Part shown: in pieces, positions 21,099 to 34,300 of the stretch
Position numbering within the stretch: position 1 is the first letter of the stretch
Layout of the letters: every line of letters begins with the position of its first letter
Assembly (NCBI GenBank): GCA_010094045.1
Contig: ML986613.1
Coordinates: 186,001 to 250,000 of the forward strand
Length of the DNA stretch: 64,000 nt
Source: Lojkania enalia
Taxonomy: Eukaryota > Ascomycota > Dothideomycetes > Pleosporales
Direction of reading: 5' to 3'
Position numbers and translations under genes: made by a program
The notes under the pieces: model-generated
Told to the model about the DNA's origin: nothing
The model's database searches: none
Seen by the model: only the letters and a program-made list of their open reading frames with translations

Positions 21099-24000
21099 AA
21101 GCTAATACCAGAATCGCGGCCTACACCAAGGCTATGCTGGCGCTGAGAAAGCATGTAGAGTCCATGCCCCGGAAGGCATCACGAGATTCGATCTGGGGCC
21201 CGAAAACCGGCGTCGGATACGTTGTGGGAAATGCCGTGCCAAATTGGAGGGTGACCGCCTAGCCGGGATATGGGCTATTGGGTGGGAAAGAGGCTGCGAG
21301 GCACTGGGGAGGGGTTGCGTTGAGAGAGGGTGAATTCGGTGGAGGCCGTCTAATAATACTTCGAGGAAAGGTGTCGGATGACCCGCAGGGACGGACAGGT
21401 TTGCGGAGAACCTAGCAAAATTGCCAGCCCCGGACGCACGCACGAGTCTGTGCCTCTCCACTGAGCGCCCTGTGCGTGGTCGTCGAAACCCTGAATGGAA
21501 AAGGAATGTTTAATTGGAGGACGCAGCCCAAGTTGCACGCCACGGCATCAGCTCGTGTTGCTTTCCCGGAGTTGCACTCGCGCTGTGAAGCTGTACCATT
21601 CGAACATCCCCGACATGTCATGTTACTATTCCGCGCGAAGAACCCTCCCCAGGGGCAGCTGGACGGTCCCGAGGCGTGTCCAGACGATGCCACAGACGTT
21701 GACGTCGATGTAGGCACGCGAGCATTGTGGCCGTCGAATTGGAGAGCGGGAGGAGACTACGCCTGCGGCGCGGAGAATGTCTCCCATTAGTCACGAATGG
21801 TGAATGTCAAATAGGAGTGCTGCCAGAATAAGGCTGCTGTCAGGGTCAAGCGCAAGGTTAGCTGGTCCAGGGCTCACTCGGGACTCCGCCGGCCGCTGGA
21901 AGCGGTAATTAGTCGCGGTTGCGCGTCGATCAGCGCTCATTAATTCCTCACCGTCCTCCAACGAACGCTCCTCGATTTCATCGTTGGATTCATTTTACGT
22001 ATGAAGAGGCCTTGTCAGTTGTCATGTGGAGAAGTGAGGCGTTTCCGATCTGCAAGCGCTTGCGAATTGTTTTTTCTTCTACTGCACTGGGGGGCAAAAG
22101 AGTGACCGCGACCCTCGCGGATGCTGCTCCCCGGATCCAGTTTTGATCAACCATGCCTGAGAGCCTCGCCTTTCCAAGGAACAAGCATCCAGGTTGCCAG
22201 GATCGATCGCCCGCCTCACGAGCCACAATGGGCATGCTTTTGCACGCGAGCCGTATCTTTTTTTTCTCGACGCTGTTACAAATGCTCTTACCTGTTCCTA
22301 TAGAGGCGCCCAACAGCCTCGGATCTTGTGAAAAGAAGGAAATGTCGCATGCCCAACCCCACGGCGTACAGGGGACGGCTACCACCTACGACGGCCACCT
22401 TCTTGCTCGGTGATGGATGACTAGACTAGCTGGGTCACCGCCCTGCAAGACTCGCGGCGAATTTCTGCTCGGACGATGACCGCTTGACGCTGGGCTGGCA
22501 CGAGAATGTCTCAGAGCAATCATGCCTGCCTGTCTCCCTTCCTCGTCTGACAGGAGGTGGTGAATGGGCTGAAAATTTTTCATCATACTCTTGATTTATT
22601 GGAGGCTATGAGATGCTGCAGGACGGAGCCTAGAAGCGGGGATGTTGCACACCCGCAGAGCCTTGCTTCGACACAGCTCCTAGTGGCTCAGGACCCGGCC
22701 ACTTTGCTGACCGCTGTCGTTGGATGACATTCATCTGTCATGCTCATTTCTATGCATCCCGAGTGGGTCCGCGAGAGTTTGTGTGGCTGCGGGGACAGCA
22801 AGATGCGATGTGCACTTGCATTGCTGCAGAGAAAACGTTTGACACGCGGCTTGCACGAATGTACCATTCTCTTACGTATTCCGCACTCTTCCCTTTCGTC
22901 GTGCGCCCGATACTGTGCTTCTTAGTGTTGTTTTGCGTCTAGCAAAACCACGAAGCGGATGGCTACTGGCCGACAGAGCGGTCACGAGGCCGTATACTCT
23001 GCCTTAGGAACTCGCCGACCTCCACCAAGTCATCAGCACTTGGAGACAGCAGGTACCCGCCTAATGTGCGTACGCTAGCCACGGTACCGTCACCATCTTG
23101 AGAGTTAGGGTCTGCGAGCATTTCGTAGCTCGTGTTTCCGCAGTGCCTCGTCTCATGATTTTGCTTCTTTTAAGCCACCTTTTCATCCCTTGGGCGGCCA
23201 GTGATGGCAAAATGATACGACCCTGCACGACACCACGACAGACTCAGTGATCCGCGTGTTTCGAGAAGGCGCAGGAGACGAAGAAGCAACGAATACAACG
23301 TCCCTGATGCATAAAAAAAAAAAAATTGAAAAGGGGAAAAAAAAAAAAAAACCCAAAAAAATTTCTCCTTGCTGATCTTATGAAGCCCAACGTCTATCTC
23401 CAGTCGCGCCCAGTTGGCCCTAGGGTTATTCCCCTATGTATCAGGACCACTTGCATGTCTAACGCTTAGTGACATTTCGTCCTTAAATTCGTTCTAGTCT
23501 CAAAACCGCACCCTAGCTGCTCTCAGATGACACTTTGGCTTAAAAGAAATAAAATGAAAATAAAAATGAATGAATGAATGAAAAGAAAGGCGTGAGAAAC
23601 GGAACTGCTCGTGACACACCGGAATTTGTTCGCGACCTCGGGCTAAAATGCCGCGCTGAGCGAGGGCGATTAATTGGGGTGCGGCTGTACGGTGTGATGA
23701 CATGCAGATGCTTTGCAGACGGCTAATGTATCGTAAACCTTATTTCGGACTCGTGTGTTGTACAGGTGTTCGAAATGTGTTGGTACTATGGAGGCGCTCG
23801 AAGATCAGTCAAGGCCAAGGTCGACAATGGAGGTGAGCGCGACTCTGGCCGATCTTCCGTGTTCCACAGGCTACATCGGAATTGTTTATATTGATCTGCA
23901 GCGAAAGTATAGGGTAGGCGATGGGGGCATCTGCACTTTCCCTTACTCGCCCTACAGATCGCATATACAAAAATAGAACATCGATATTAACAGTGTTCTC

Positions 24001-24255
24001 CATTGACCACTATATTTGCCAATCGATCGTGTTCGCCTTTGCGGCTACTATCAACGAAAACTTCAATGCTTCTCAAACCCAGGTTCACCTTCCAAAGTAA
24101 ATACCCCCGTTGAAATGGTAATTTTTCCAGGCACGGAAATGGACAAAAGGAAAACCACCCAGAAGTTCCAGCCCACCCGCTATGCAAAGTAACAGAACCT
24201 ATATAGTAGTATACATGTCTAATTAGGTGATATGATGCACTCGTACGTTGTCGGT
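21099..24255. other. 3.2 kb intergenic region, no gene recognised
   Basis: Short frames on both strands show no protein-like features. Composition is balanced and not RIP-like. A tracts lie near 23312-23360 and an ATGA-type short repeat at about 23565-23582. It includes the promoter of the gene ending at 21098 and the 3' UTR of OAC1. Confidence 0.5.
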
Positions 24256-25413
24256 CTATATCTTCGCCTTAAGCTCCGGGGACAGGATTCGGTCCTCGAC
24301 TCTTCGCATGATCTTGTTGGTTTGCTCAGCAAGCGTGAGCGTTAGAATCTGTCAGTTATCAGCAATTGTTCTTGTTGCATTTTCCGTGCATGATGCACGA
24401 AGCTCCAGACTTACGGTATGCGGCAAGATTCGGGCAAGATGTGCAAAGAACCCCTTGTACACTGCCAAAATACCTTCGGTCTTCACGGTCCGGTACAGAC
24501 AGTCGAATGCGGAATTGTACAAATTACCCGTCTGGTTGTACATTCGAGACATGACGGTGTCTGGAGGATGCATGACGCAGCAGACGACGAACCCACTAGC
24601 TGTGCTGCTCGCAATATGCAGTGGCATACCCTCCTCCATGCCCAGGTGCCTTATCAAGCGCCGCTTTGCGAAGAAGTATGTGGGGAGCTGGACGGAACTA
24701 CCAAACCCAGTGCGAACCATGGCAGGACCCACACCTCTATATAAGCCTTTGAAGCCCTCCGCTCTATATATTTGCCTCATACCATCGAGCGCATTCTTGT
24801 AGTGGTGCTGGGTGCCAACGGGAAGGAAAGGAGAATACGACTGCAGACGGGTCTTCACTAGGAAGAAGGGCGAGCCGGCAGCAGCACCGAGAATGCCTGA
24901 TGCTGCGCCAGAGAAGAGGTTGATTCCGAAGGACTGGACGGCCGCGTCCTTGAAGATGGCGGTGGTGAGCGTCTTTCGTATGGGCTCGTAGAAACCTAAC
25001 CGGCAGCCATTGAGCGTCATCTGGTAGATATACTGCATGCGCGTCAGGATATATCAAAGTCCCCAGTAATGGGAAGTGCATACAGCGCATCCCAACCCGC
25101 GCAGAAGACCGCGCGGCCCTTCATTCTTCAAGATAACGCCGACCCCGTGAAAGACACCCTTGTATAGCCGCACGGCTTCTTTCTTTGACTGTAGTTCGCC
25201 CTGGAGCTGCAACCTGAATGTCTCGTTAACGGGGATGAATGCGCTTTCAGAACAGCTCCCGCGCACCGAATCTTGACCGTCTCAAAGCCATGTGTGACCG
25301 TGACCGCCCCGCAGGCCGCAATGCCGCCGGCGATGAAAGACCTATAGTCGCGTCGCGATGAGTGAGTGATCTCAGTGGCGCCGGATGCACACCTACCCCG
25401 TCGTGGTTGACAT
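24256..25413 (-). CDS. OAC1: Mitochondrial oxaloacetate-type carrier, OAC1 family
   Basis: Exons 25397-25413 (17 nt), 25267-25341, 25084-25213, 24415-25032 and 24256-24348 give 310 aa, normal for mitochondrial carriers. By homology it moves oxaloacetate and related anions (sulfate, malonate, isopropylmalate in the yeast protein) across the inner membrane. The three carrier repeats are visible: FIAGGIAACGAVTVTHGFET then VKIRLQLQGEL; FSGAASGILGAAAGSPFFLV then KTRLQSYSPF; and HPPDTVMSRMYNQTG. The first repeat lacks the usual Pro (HGFETVK). Family features include YIYQMTLNGCRLGFYEPIRK and VRTGFGSSVQLPTY. The start is the ATG giving MSTTTG before the first intron. It is divergent from SWD2, with 462 bp between the start codons. 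Confidence 0.9.
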
Positions 25414-25875
25414 TTGTTCCTCACAGCGCCTACCGTGGTTCCAGCACTCAACACCTCGGCGGTGACGAACGACCCTTCTCTGCCAACTAAATCAGGTAGA
25501 CTGTAGTTTATATCCTGTTCATCGGAGGAAGAAGCACCAGCGCGCGACGAGAAACGAAGCTGACTACGCCCGTACAGACTGGGAGAGAGATGATGCTGAT
25601 GCTGAGTTGAGATTCCGTGTCTGATAAATCTTTTGAAAGTTCACACCCGAGCACGACCGATCCCGGAGCTATCCATCTTGTCCTGCAGGGCCGGGCCGCG
25701 CTAATAAATGGTCCGAGCTCCTTCAAGCTTCAATTCCACACACACGACGCGGGCAGACGCCGGTTTGCACGCCCTCATCATCGCCGTGTAGCTCCTCTGC
25801 CCCCTTGGGTTGCAGTGTAGAACAAGGAACCTAGAAATGCGAATTCCCCTACGGTAATAGCAAGCCCACAACGCC
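25414..25875. promoter_or_regulatory. Shared divergent promoter of OAC1 and SWD2
   Basis: 462 bp between two opposite start codons without another gene. No specific binding site is claimed. Confidence 0.6.
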
Positions 25876-27107
25876 ATGGCGACTGGATCAGCGACGCCCA
25901 ACCCGCCTGCTCCTCCAGCGGGACCGCCCACACAGAAGGTTAGCGACGTCATCGCGAGCTTTAGGCCTTCGCGGGTAGGTAGTTCTAAGCTAAGACAATG
26001 GACTATGGCTAAAGACACGAATACAGCGGTTCAAACCGGGCGATCCCAAAACGTCCGTGACCTCTCTCGACTTCGACGATACGGGCGAGCTAGCTATAGT
26101 GGCACGAGACGATGATACCCTTCAAATCTACAATTGCAAGGAGGGCAAACATGCGAAGGAGCTGAAGAGCCAGAAATATGGTGTGCACCTCGCGCGCTTC
26201 TCACATCACGCTCAGAGCATAATCTACGCCAGTACCAAGGTGGACAGTACGTATTTTTGCTTATAGCAAACACTCATTGAATAGATTTCCATCCTAACAG
26301 TACTCCACAGACGCCATTCGCTTCCTATCAACCCATGATAATTCGTACATTCGTTACTTCAAGGGCCATGAAGCGCCTGTGACCTCAATCGCCCTCTGCC
26401 CGTCCTCCGATAGCTTCATATCCTGCTCGCAAGACGACACGGTCCGCATATGGAATCTGCAGTCTCCGAACTATCAAGGCCTTCTACGGCTATACGGCGG
26501 CTATCTCGCCGCTTACGATCCCTCAGCCACCGTCATTGCCATCGGTTCGAAGAAGACACATTCGATCCTCCTCTACGACATTCGACTCTACGACAAACCT
26601 CCCTTCGCGACCTTCGACATGACGGACATGGAGCTTCAGTTCTTAGGCAGTGAGGAAACAGATTGGACTAAGCTAGAATTCACCAATGACGGCAAGAGCC
26701 TAGTGGTCGCTACTACAGGCAGCGGGCACTTTGTTCTCGACGCTTTCTCAGGCGAGCTGACACATTTCTGCTACCGCAAATCTGGATACTCGGGTCGTCT
26801 ACCGCCTTCACAGGTCCCCAAAAACTTTGGCGAGACAGCGCGTGAGGGCAATTCCCAGGCGCTCGGACAGGGGGACGTATGCGTTACGCCTGACGGACAG
26901 TTTCTTATCAGTGGCAGCGCCGATGAGGGGCTGCTAGTGTGGGACATCTCGAAAGCGCCCACTGCGAACAATTACTTAGAGCCAATGGAACATCTTCCCG
27001 GCATTGGGAAGGTAGCGGTTGTGGGGTATAATCCTAGGACGAATCTTCTGGCAAGTGCAGACAAGGATTTCTTGCTCTGGCAGCCGGATCCGGATTTGAT
27101 GCTGTAA
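25876..27107 (+). CDS. SWD2: SWD2/WDR82-type WD40 protein
   Basis: Exons 25876-25974, 26027-26246 and 26311-27107 encode 371 aa. By family it is the WD40 subunit shared by the COMPASS/Set1 histone H3K4 methyltransferase and the cleavage and polyadenylation factor. Conserved sequence includes VTSLDFDDTGELAIVARDDD, LQIYNCKEGKHAKELKSQKY, GVHLARFSHHAQSIIYASTK, FLSTHDNSYIRYFKGHEAPV and SCSQDDTVRIWNLQSPN. A clear last blade follows (GQFLISGSADEGLLVWDI). The N-terminus is Pro/Ala-rich for 20 residues. Both introns (52 and 64 bp) join in phase. Compared with yeast there is an insertion around YRKSGYSGRLPPSQVPKNFG. Confidence 0.9.
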
Positions 27108-27624
27108 TATCTACTCAGTGGGCCTTTGGCCAAACTGTGGGACCTTTCTCTATAGCTGATTTTAAGAGGAGAGCACATACCAAGAAGCCTAACCTGGTGA
27201 CAGTGACGCCGCCAGTATCCGACTGGAAAGACTAGATTTGTTTTCGAATTGATTGAAGAGCTGGACATGAGAACCAGAAGGGTGCACGTCTACGGAATCC
27301 ATGTTTCTGAAACTAGATCACGATGATGAGGGCAGGATATGATTGCACCAATTCATCAGCGCGCCGAGCTACGGAGCTATGTTTATAGTAACCGGGTAGC
27401 TAGTCAGAAATCTATGGATGTATTGATCCATCGATGTAATATAGTATCAGTCTTGAATGAGCTCTTCCATCATTGTCCTGTCCGTTGGGTGTGACATCCG
27501 AACGGCCGCTTCTGTTCTCTACTGCTACGCATTTGCACTCGCTCATTCCGCATAGACGCCTTGCGAACTAGCTTCACCATACCTACAGCTAGATATAGTA
27601 TGACAGGTCGTCTATCTAAAGCAC
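27108..27624. other. Convergent 3' region of SWD2 and LAS1
   Basis: No gene is recognised; probably the 3' UTRs of the two facing genes. Confidence 0.5.
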
Positions 27625-29351
27625 TCAGTCATAGCCTTGCCACCCATCTGCTACCATGCCAATGGGCTGCGATCTCCACAACCCGATCTTCTTCCACGGT
27701 CCGCGCTGTTTGCGCTGCGCTGCACCCTGTTGCTTCGAGACGGATGTTGAGAATTCCATCTCACCAACATCCATGTTATTGATCTCTGAGATTAGCGATG
27801 CTCGCTCTCCGGGCGCTCTCTCCCCTTCAACTTGCATATCCTCATCCCTGGCCACTTCCAGGAGCCGCCACCAAAACCCGTGATCCCGCACGCCCTCCCT
27901 TTCGAGTATCGACTCGGCGAGTCGCAGAGTCCATTCTGTAGGCTGCGTAAAACACATCTCCAGCACACACTCCATAAATTTCTCCGATCCGGACAAGTGG
28001 GTGTGTGCATGTGATGTGATGTGCAGCAGCCATTCGCATATGGCTTCCCTAATCGCATTTTCTGTTGCATCGGCCATTTCTCTAGGGGGTAGATTGAGCA
28101 CGCAGAACATGCGCTTCGCTATTCTTTCCAGGAATGAGGATGGGAGGGAAGCACTGAGGTGCGCGAGGAGCGGCGTCCACAGCACAAATGCACCAGACAT
28201 GGAGCCTTTGGTCTTCTTGTCGGACGGAGCGGGCACGAGCGTCAATTCATCTACTAGCACGCTGATCAAGATCTCCGTGTTCCTGGCGCAAGGGCCGGCG
28301 ATGGAGAGGTAGGCTGATGTAGCTGTAGCCGCGGCGCGGGATTCTGGATCCAAGGTGTTGAGAGGGGGTTTCTGGGTTTTGGTCTCGAGTTTCCGATTCC
28401 GAATATAAGTCTTCAATATCTTTTCCGCTGCCTCTTTGGCTTCTATCGCCCCTAGACTCCCCGCGTCATGTCCCTCTACACTTTCTTCAGCGTTCGAGGA
28501 GAAGACATGGTCGAGCGGCCACCAGTACCATTGCCATAGCCAGTCCAATGCTTCCTGGGCGACGAGTTTCAGGGTGGAGAGAGTGGGGAGGTGTCGGTGG
28601 ACAATGCGGTGCCGGATTTCGAGGAGGTGGGTAGGGAGATCGAGAGAGGTGGATGGGGCAAGCCAGGAGCGTCGGGAGCGTCGGAGGTCGGTTTGGGTAT
28701 CGGATATGCCGGTTGCGAATCTGGTGGGATTCTCAGCAATAGGATTGGATAAGGGAATGTATGAAAGAAGGGGGTAGATGGGATGATGGAGGTTTGAGGA
28801 AGATGTTTGCTTTGAAAAGACGGAGACGGTTTGAAGTATGAAGGATGGAAAGAGGATTCGATGTAGGATGAAATAGATTTGGAACAAGATAGTATACTCC
28901 GAGGCAGAGAAAATGAGACGTAATCCTCGATTTCAAATTAATCCCCAAAACCCAGACATGACTAAATAAAACAGCCATAAAAGCAACACATCTACAAAAC
29001 AAAACAAGGGAAAATGGACCTCCATACCTCGCAACCGCCATTGCATACTCCATCCTCACTCCTCCCTCCCCCTGCTCATCCTTTACAACCGCACCAACAA
29101 GATCTGCCGTGCTCTCCAGCATCAACGGAATCTCTCCACACCGCACTCTCCATGCTAATATCTAAATCAATCAGCACAACCCATTCCATCTCATCCTATC
29201 CACAATTCCAGACTATGAGAAAACGAACCTTGTCAACAGCCTCCGCCCTCCTATCCTCCACCTTACTCCCAGGCTTCCAGAACAAATCGCTTCTTAACTG
29301 CAGTAATTCCTTTCCATCCCGCCATGGCGTAGCCCGGAATTTTGTTTCCAT
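27625..29351 (-). CDS. LAS1: LAS1-like pre-rRNA processing endonuclease subunit
   Basis: Exons 29229-29351, 29028-29161 and 27625-28720 give 450 aa. Las1 is the HEPN-type RNase that, with Grc3, cuts the C2 site in ITS2 during 60S maturation in the nucleus. Exon 1 begins METKFRATPWRDGKELLQLR, exon 2 carries ILAWRVRCGEIPLMLESTAD, and exon 3 starts FATGISDTQTDLRRS. The catalytic HEPN motif R-x4-H is R122-H127 (LEIRHRIVHRHLP), followed by KLVAQEALDWLWQWYW, a Las1 hallmark. The second intron is 307 bp, four to six times longer than the others in this window, yet both flanking residues match the family with no gap. The C-terminus keeps a Trp/Lys-rich end (RGPWKKIGLWRSQPIGMV) typical of the family. 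Confidence 0.88.
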
Positions 29352-30189
29352 CCTACAATCTTATCGCAGCACAAAGCTGTGCTACGTTCCAGATGTAAGA
29401 CAGGAGAGTATGCGCGGTGCAGCCCAGCCTTGGTCTAATACTTGCAGATAAGTTAGTTAGGTAGGGAGGTTAGGAAGTGTAGTATATGGATAGTATGCAC
29501 GTGAAGACGCGATGCGGAATCCGAAGCGAGCGAAAATTCGAAAATTCCGCGTAGAGCGGGCGAATCAGCGCTCGAGGCTCTGACTCGGCACTGATTCTTC
29601 ACTGAGCTGGTGGCTTCGCGACAGGCTTGAGGCAAGTGGACGTGGATTGCATGCCAAAACGTCTACAGATGCAAATTATAAGCACTGCCACGTAGTAAAA
29701 CACGGCTGTCGCCGACCCAGGTATAACTTCGAATCCGATATTTGGACGACGCTGTCTCAGTACGTAGTAACATTAGCAATTTCTGTAGTGATTAGAACAT
29801 TCACAAAGGCGGGCATGTATCTAGTATAGATAATTGTATTTTGAATTATTTGTTTCATTTGCTTATTTGTCTTGCTCGGTTCTGTTTGTGTAGTCAGGGG
29901 GCATGCTATGTATGAGTATGTATGTGGGTCAATCACGACTGTCGAAATTTCTCAGAGCCATGATTCGAAACGTTCTTTCCTCAGACACCATGTCTCGCAC
30001 GTCAGCCAATGAAGGCGGGGTATCTATTCCTCCCCTTTCCTTTTCCATTCCCGATATGAAGTCCAGATGCCAGACACCAACGCTATGCACACAAAAAAAA
30101 AAAAAAGCCATTCATTGTCACCGTGGTAGGATTGAGGTCAAATATGCCTCGTGTGAAACTTTCGCATCGCCCGCCAATTAAGGCTTTCG
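29352..30189. other. Intergenic, LAS1 promoter and 3' side of next gene
   Basis: No gene is recognised. An A tract lies at about 30091-30104. Confidence 0.5.
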
Positions 30190-31302
30190 TTACAGCCAGC
30201 CGTATCCCAGACCAGCATCCCGCACCGGTAGAGAGGGCTGCTTCAACTGCTGAAACCACCATTCCTTCGTGTAGCTCTCGTCGTCATCGTCGAAAAAGAA
30301 GCTCTGACCCTCCATATTCTCCGGTATCTGTGGCTTGACGACGCTGACTGGTGGGATGGGCTGAGACAGTGAGACTTTCTCGATTGGGTGCGGCTCGTCT
30401 ACGCTCCCGTCGTCCGAACTCGCATCTTCGTTTTCGTCGTCGGAGTCTTCCTCGGGCGGCTGCCACGTCTCCTCTAATTTGAGACCTTTCCCGGTGCTGG
30501 GCGTGATGTTGGTGGGCCACTCAAGAGAGGAATCTGGGAGATCGTACAGACCCATGCCGACCAGTTCCTTCTCTGGTTCCTCCATGTCCTCATCTTCTTT
30601 GCTCTCTGCCTCGGCTGCTGGATGTTGGATGGGAAGAAAATCGGTGGATCCATGTTTCGATATATCGGCTTGCGCTTGGTTCCTTCGGGCCCATTCTGAT
30701 AGATACCATGGAAGAGGCTCCGTGGAGGGAGTAGAATAGGAGGATATTGAATGGGACTGCCGTTGAGAGACTGATTGCCAGCTACCGTCTGAAGATTGCG
30801 AGCCTCGGCCTGCCTCATGTGACTGCTCGAACGATGGGGAATTCTGCGTCTGCTCAGGATACATTGAGCTGCGAGCTGAGAGTGAGTAGAAATCGGATCC
30901 ATAGGCGGAGTTACATGAAGAAGTCGAGTTATGGCGGGCCCAATCTTGTGGTGAGCTCTGTTCTGCTGCTACCGAGTATCTGGAAGGAACATGGAACTGT
31001 GCCGAAGCAGGATGCCAGCTCATTGGCCGTGCAGGTTCTCGAGGACCATCTTTCTCCATCTCTTGTCCTTGAATACCGAACATCATGTTGTAATGGTCGT
31101 CGAGGGTGGCATATCGTTTAGTACCTGAAGTAGTTTTCCTCCTCTCAAGCGTCCTCGGACTGTTGTGATCGCTCCGGGGCTTCTCGATGCGTGAAGATCG
31201 CTGGCTGCCTGAGCTTCGCGAGGTACGGCGTGCATACTGTGAGGTCGACATCGGTATGGTTAGGTTATGTATATCATGTCCTGGAGAGAGAGTAGGTGTC
31301 AT
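30190..31302 (-). CDS. Conserved acidic fungal protein of unknown function, 370 aa
   Basis: A single-exon frame. The N-terminal 60 residues are Arg/Ser-rich (STSQYARRTSRSSGSQRSSR), then KRYATLDDHYNMMFGIQ. The middle is Ser-rich and disordered with PLPWYLSEWARRN. The C-terminal third is acidic and ends with what looks like the conserved core: KELVGMGLYDLPDSS, LKLEETWQPPEEDSDDE, GQSFFFDDDDESYTKEWW and QQLKQPSLPVRDAGLGYGWL. I recall this tail from other ascomycetes but know no function. Met18 (at 31251) is an alternative start. Its upstream intergenic region is 10 kb long, which may mean elaborate regulation. Confidence 0.75.
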   Translation of the reverse strand: MTPTLSPGHDIHNLTIPMSTSQYARRTSRSSGSQRSSRIEKPRSDHNSPRTLERRKTTSGTKRYATLDDHYNMMFGIQGQEMEKDGPREPARPMSWHPASAQFHVPSRYSVAAEQSSPQDWARHNSTSSCNSAYGSDFYSLSARSSMYPEQTQNSPSFEQSHEAGRGSQSSDGSWQSVSQRQSHSISSYSTPSTEPLPWYLSEWARRNQAQADISKHGSTDFLPIQHPAAEAESKEDEDMEEPEKELVGMGLYDLPDSSLEWPTNITPSTGKGLKLEETWQPPEEDSDDENEDASSDDGSVDEPHPIEKVSLSQPIPPVSVVKPQIPENMEGQSFFFDDDDESYTKEWWFQQLKQPSLPVRDAGLGYGWL

Positions 31303-34300
31303 GGTGGGAAGTGGTAGACCGATATATCCAAATGGTTCTACTATGCGAACAACAGCAAGTGGGTTGGGTGGTCACTAATGGCACAGTAAGACCTGTGGTA
31401 TGCCAGTCTGGTGGGCATCCGCATAGTGTATATGTTGTGCCAAGAGATATAGACGGATTAGGAAGAATGGATGGGGTTTGAGAACTGGTCGGCTACCTTG
31501 CGGCACAAGTCATGGTGGCGTGCCAGGGCAATGCCAGCACAAAGTCAAGGCATACTAAGGACGGAATGGATGCAGACAAGAAACGGAAGGGTTATTGAAT
31601 TTACCGGGCTATAAGGGATGGCTTCGTGAAGGAACGGCGTTATGACGACCAGGCGGAGTGGCACGTCTGGAACGCAGGCATGGAGCTGATCAACGAGAGT
31701 ATCATGGGGGAACCTAACCGACGAAAAGAAACACCAATGATGAGCAAATCACAAGACGAAAAAAAAAAAAGGGACCAAGAGCGCGCGGGTATGTATCATG
31801 GCGCAACGGAGATCCGTGCCGCGCATGTTGGCCAGTTCATGGAGGGCGGACTCGACGTCGACGACGATGGCAGGCTATGGTAGCACGGCTAGACTCCGGG
31901 TCTTGTGCGACTCAGCTGGGTCTCGGAGAGGGGCTTGGAAGTGTCGTGTGCATGGGCCGGGCGGTCAACGACAAGCCCCCCATCTGCGTGTTGGACGAAG
32001 GATGGTTTTTAGCCGCCTGAGCAGTAGTGGTGCATAATTTGCTAGAGAGTGTGCCGGGTGACCGTGTAAGCCAATGGAGCAAGGGAGGCCAGCGTGATAC
32101 ACACATAAAATGGGGGATAAGGAACGGCAGTGGGCAGCGGCGAGGGGGTTGCATTTCGCCAGATCTCGCGTCGAAGGCGGACCTCTCAGGGGGTTGCTCT
32201 TGGGGGTCAAAGTTTGGGCGGATGCAGTAGTTTCGGAGGGAGTTGGAAGCGTCGAGCACTACTACGACAAGGAGAGCGTACCACATGCACATGCCAGCCA
32301 GAGAGGGCAGCATTTCACCGCCGAGCCACGTCCACCGGACAGCACAGGCCCACGCCTCAGCGCGGGCTACATCCCTGCGTACATGCGGTACCCTGTCCAG
32401 TGGCCGCGGGCTTTCGGGGCAGCGCCTCTCGCCTGGGATCGCGCTTGAAGTGTCATGGGCCAGCAGTGTGGTTTGCCGTGCTGCACGCGCGATCTGGGGG
32501 GGCTTGTGGGAGTCTCTACGCCGGCGCGATTGGTGCTATGCAGCCGAACGGCTTCCAGAAATCGCCATGAAGCCGGCCGTTCCCTGCAGCACGGGCGACA
32601 CGGTCGACACAACCCCCTGACATTGCCCAGTTCGTTTCTGGACCAACAGTCATCCGTTATTGTGATTATTCCCATCCCATACTGTGCCCGCGACCGCCGT
32701 CGATCACCATGCGGGACGACAGCCAGGGTCCATCGGCGCTTCGGCTACGCGCGTTCGAGCCACCGCCCCGGGGATTTCTCGTTATCCAGCTATCAAAAAC
32801 GGTTTTGCCGCTTAGGGCCTGGTCAGCAGGAGGAGAGACACTCGTTCGGTACGGTCCCTTTGGAAACAGCCTCGGGCGTTCGTCATGCCTTTAGTTGGTC
32901 CTTGTTGGTCGCCGCCTCTGCTCGTCTCGATACAGTAGCGCGAGCAGTAGGCACAATTGAAATGCTGTGGGGCATAATAATACATAATCGGCGATGACGG
33001 CTCTGTGCCGTGCTTTGTCACAGGCATGGGCACAACTTTCCCTTCCTACATTGTATGCTGCTGCCCTCCATGGTGGCGATTCTGCAACATGTGCAGAGTG
33101 ATACTAAGGTTGTTTTAGCCAAACAGCGCAAATGCAGGTCAATCAGGTTTCCATAGCTGGATGGATTGCCGAGCGCGGCGTCTTCAATACTAACGGTAGC
33201 GCAACCATCACGATGACTTAATCGGAAAGCGACTGTTACCATCAGCGGCCGATATTATGGAGGTTATTGCGGTGGTGGTGACGATCATCCAGCGCCCTGA
33301 GTGATGAACGCGCGTTTCGCCATGCTCAACTAGTCATCCATCCCCAGCATGATGATTATTGCTAGTGTGCCTGATCACGCTCTGCGACGAGCTGCCGGGT
33401 TGCCCGTGGCGTACTTGGGATGAATGCTCGATTGCAGCCCCGTATTCTTGTCGGAGGCTGGAGCATGCATGTTCGTGGTGCTCGCAACATTTGAATGAAT
33501 GCGCTAGCTGTCCAAATCCACCGTTTCAGAGCCGTCTCCTCGGAGCATAGTCGGAACTTCTGAGAAGAGGAGCGCTGTGCTTGTTCTCGGCGGTGCCTAA
33601 AAAAAATATGTATGTGGCCGCAGGGATGGTCGGCCGCTTGAGGCCAGGCCGCAATCCGCAATCCGCGGCGATGGAGCGGCGTGTCCCACGCCGAGGGTGC
33701 ACGCAGGATCGAGCATCGAGATGAGGGGCAAGACAGGCTGTCGTGCCAGCTCGAGCCGTCACCTCAGTGCTCAGTAGTGCTACTCAGTAGTGGTGGCCAC
33801 GGCGCGCGAGGCTGAAGACAGGCAGGCGGTGGGTGAATTGCGGCGCGCTGATTGAAGCAATTTCCGTCGCACTCGCGGCGCTACCGTTGGGCCTCTGCCT
33901 CTGGACATGATCCCTGCCGCCACCACTGTCTCTGGTGCATCAGCGCAACCCACGTCCACCGCCCTCCTGTCGCTATCTAGACAGAGAAGGCAGGCCAGGC
34001 GAGAGGGCGCCGTGTGGGAAACCAAATTTGCACCCAGGGATGGCTGGTCGCGCTCTTCGCACCCACAAGTTAACATACCACACGCACCCCATGCTACCGC
34101 TTGGCGGCAAGACACTCAGCAACCTTTTTGATATCCACTGCCCGCCGCCCGCCGCCCCGTCCACTGCCTCGTGCTGACGCAATCCAATAAAAGACACCAA
34201 TGGCGCCGGATCGCAGCCGAAGCTCCCTCGCGGTGCGCTTATTTGAGTTGGGCAGGTCCACGTCCAGCGCACGAGGGTGAGGGCTGCAAGAATAACAGCA

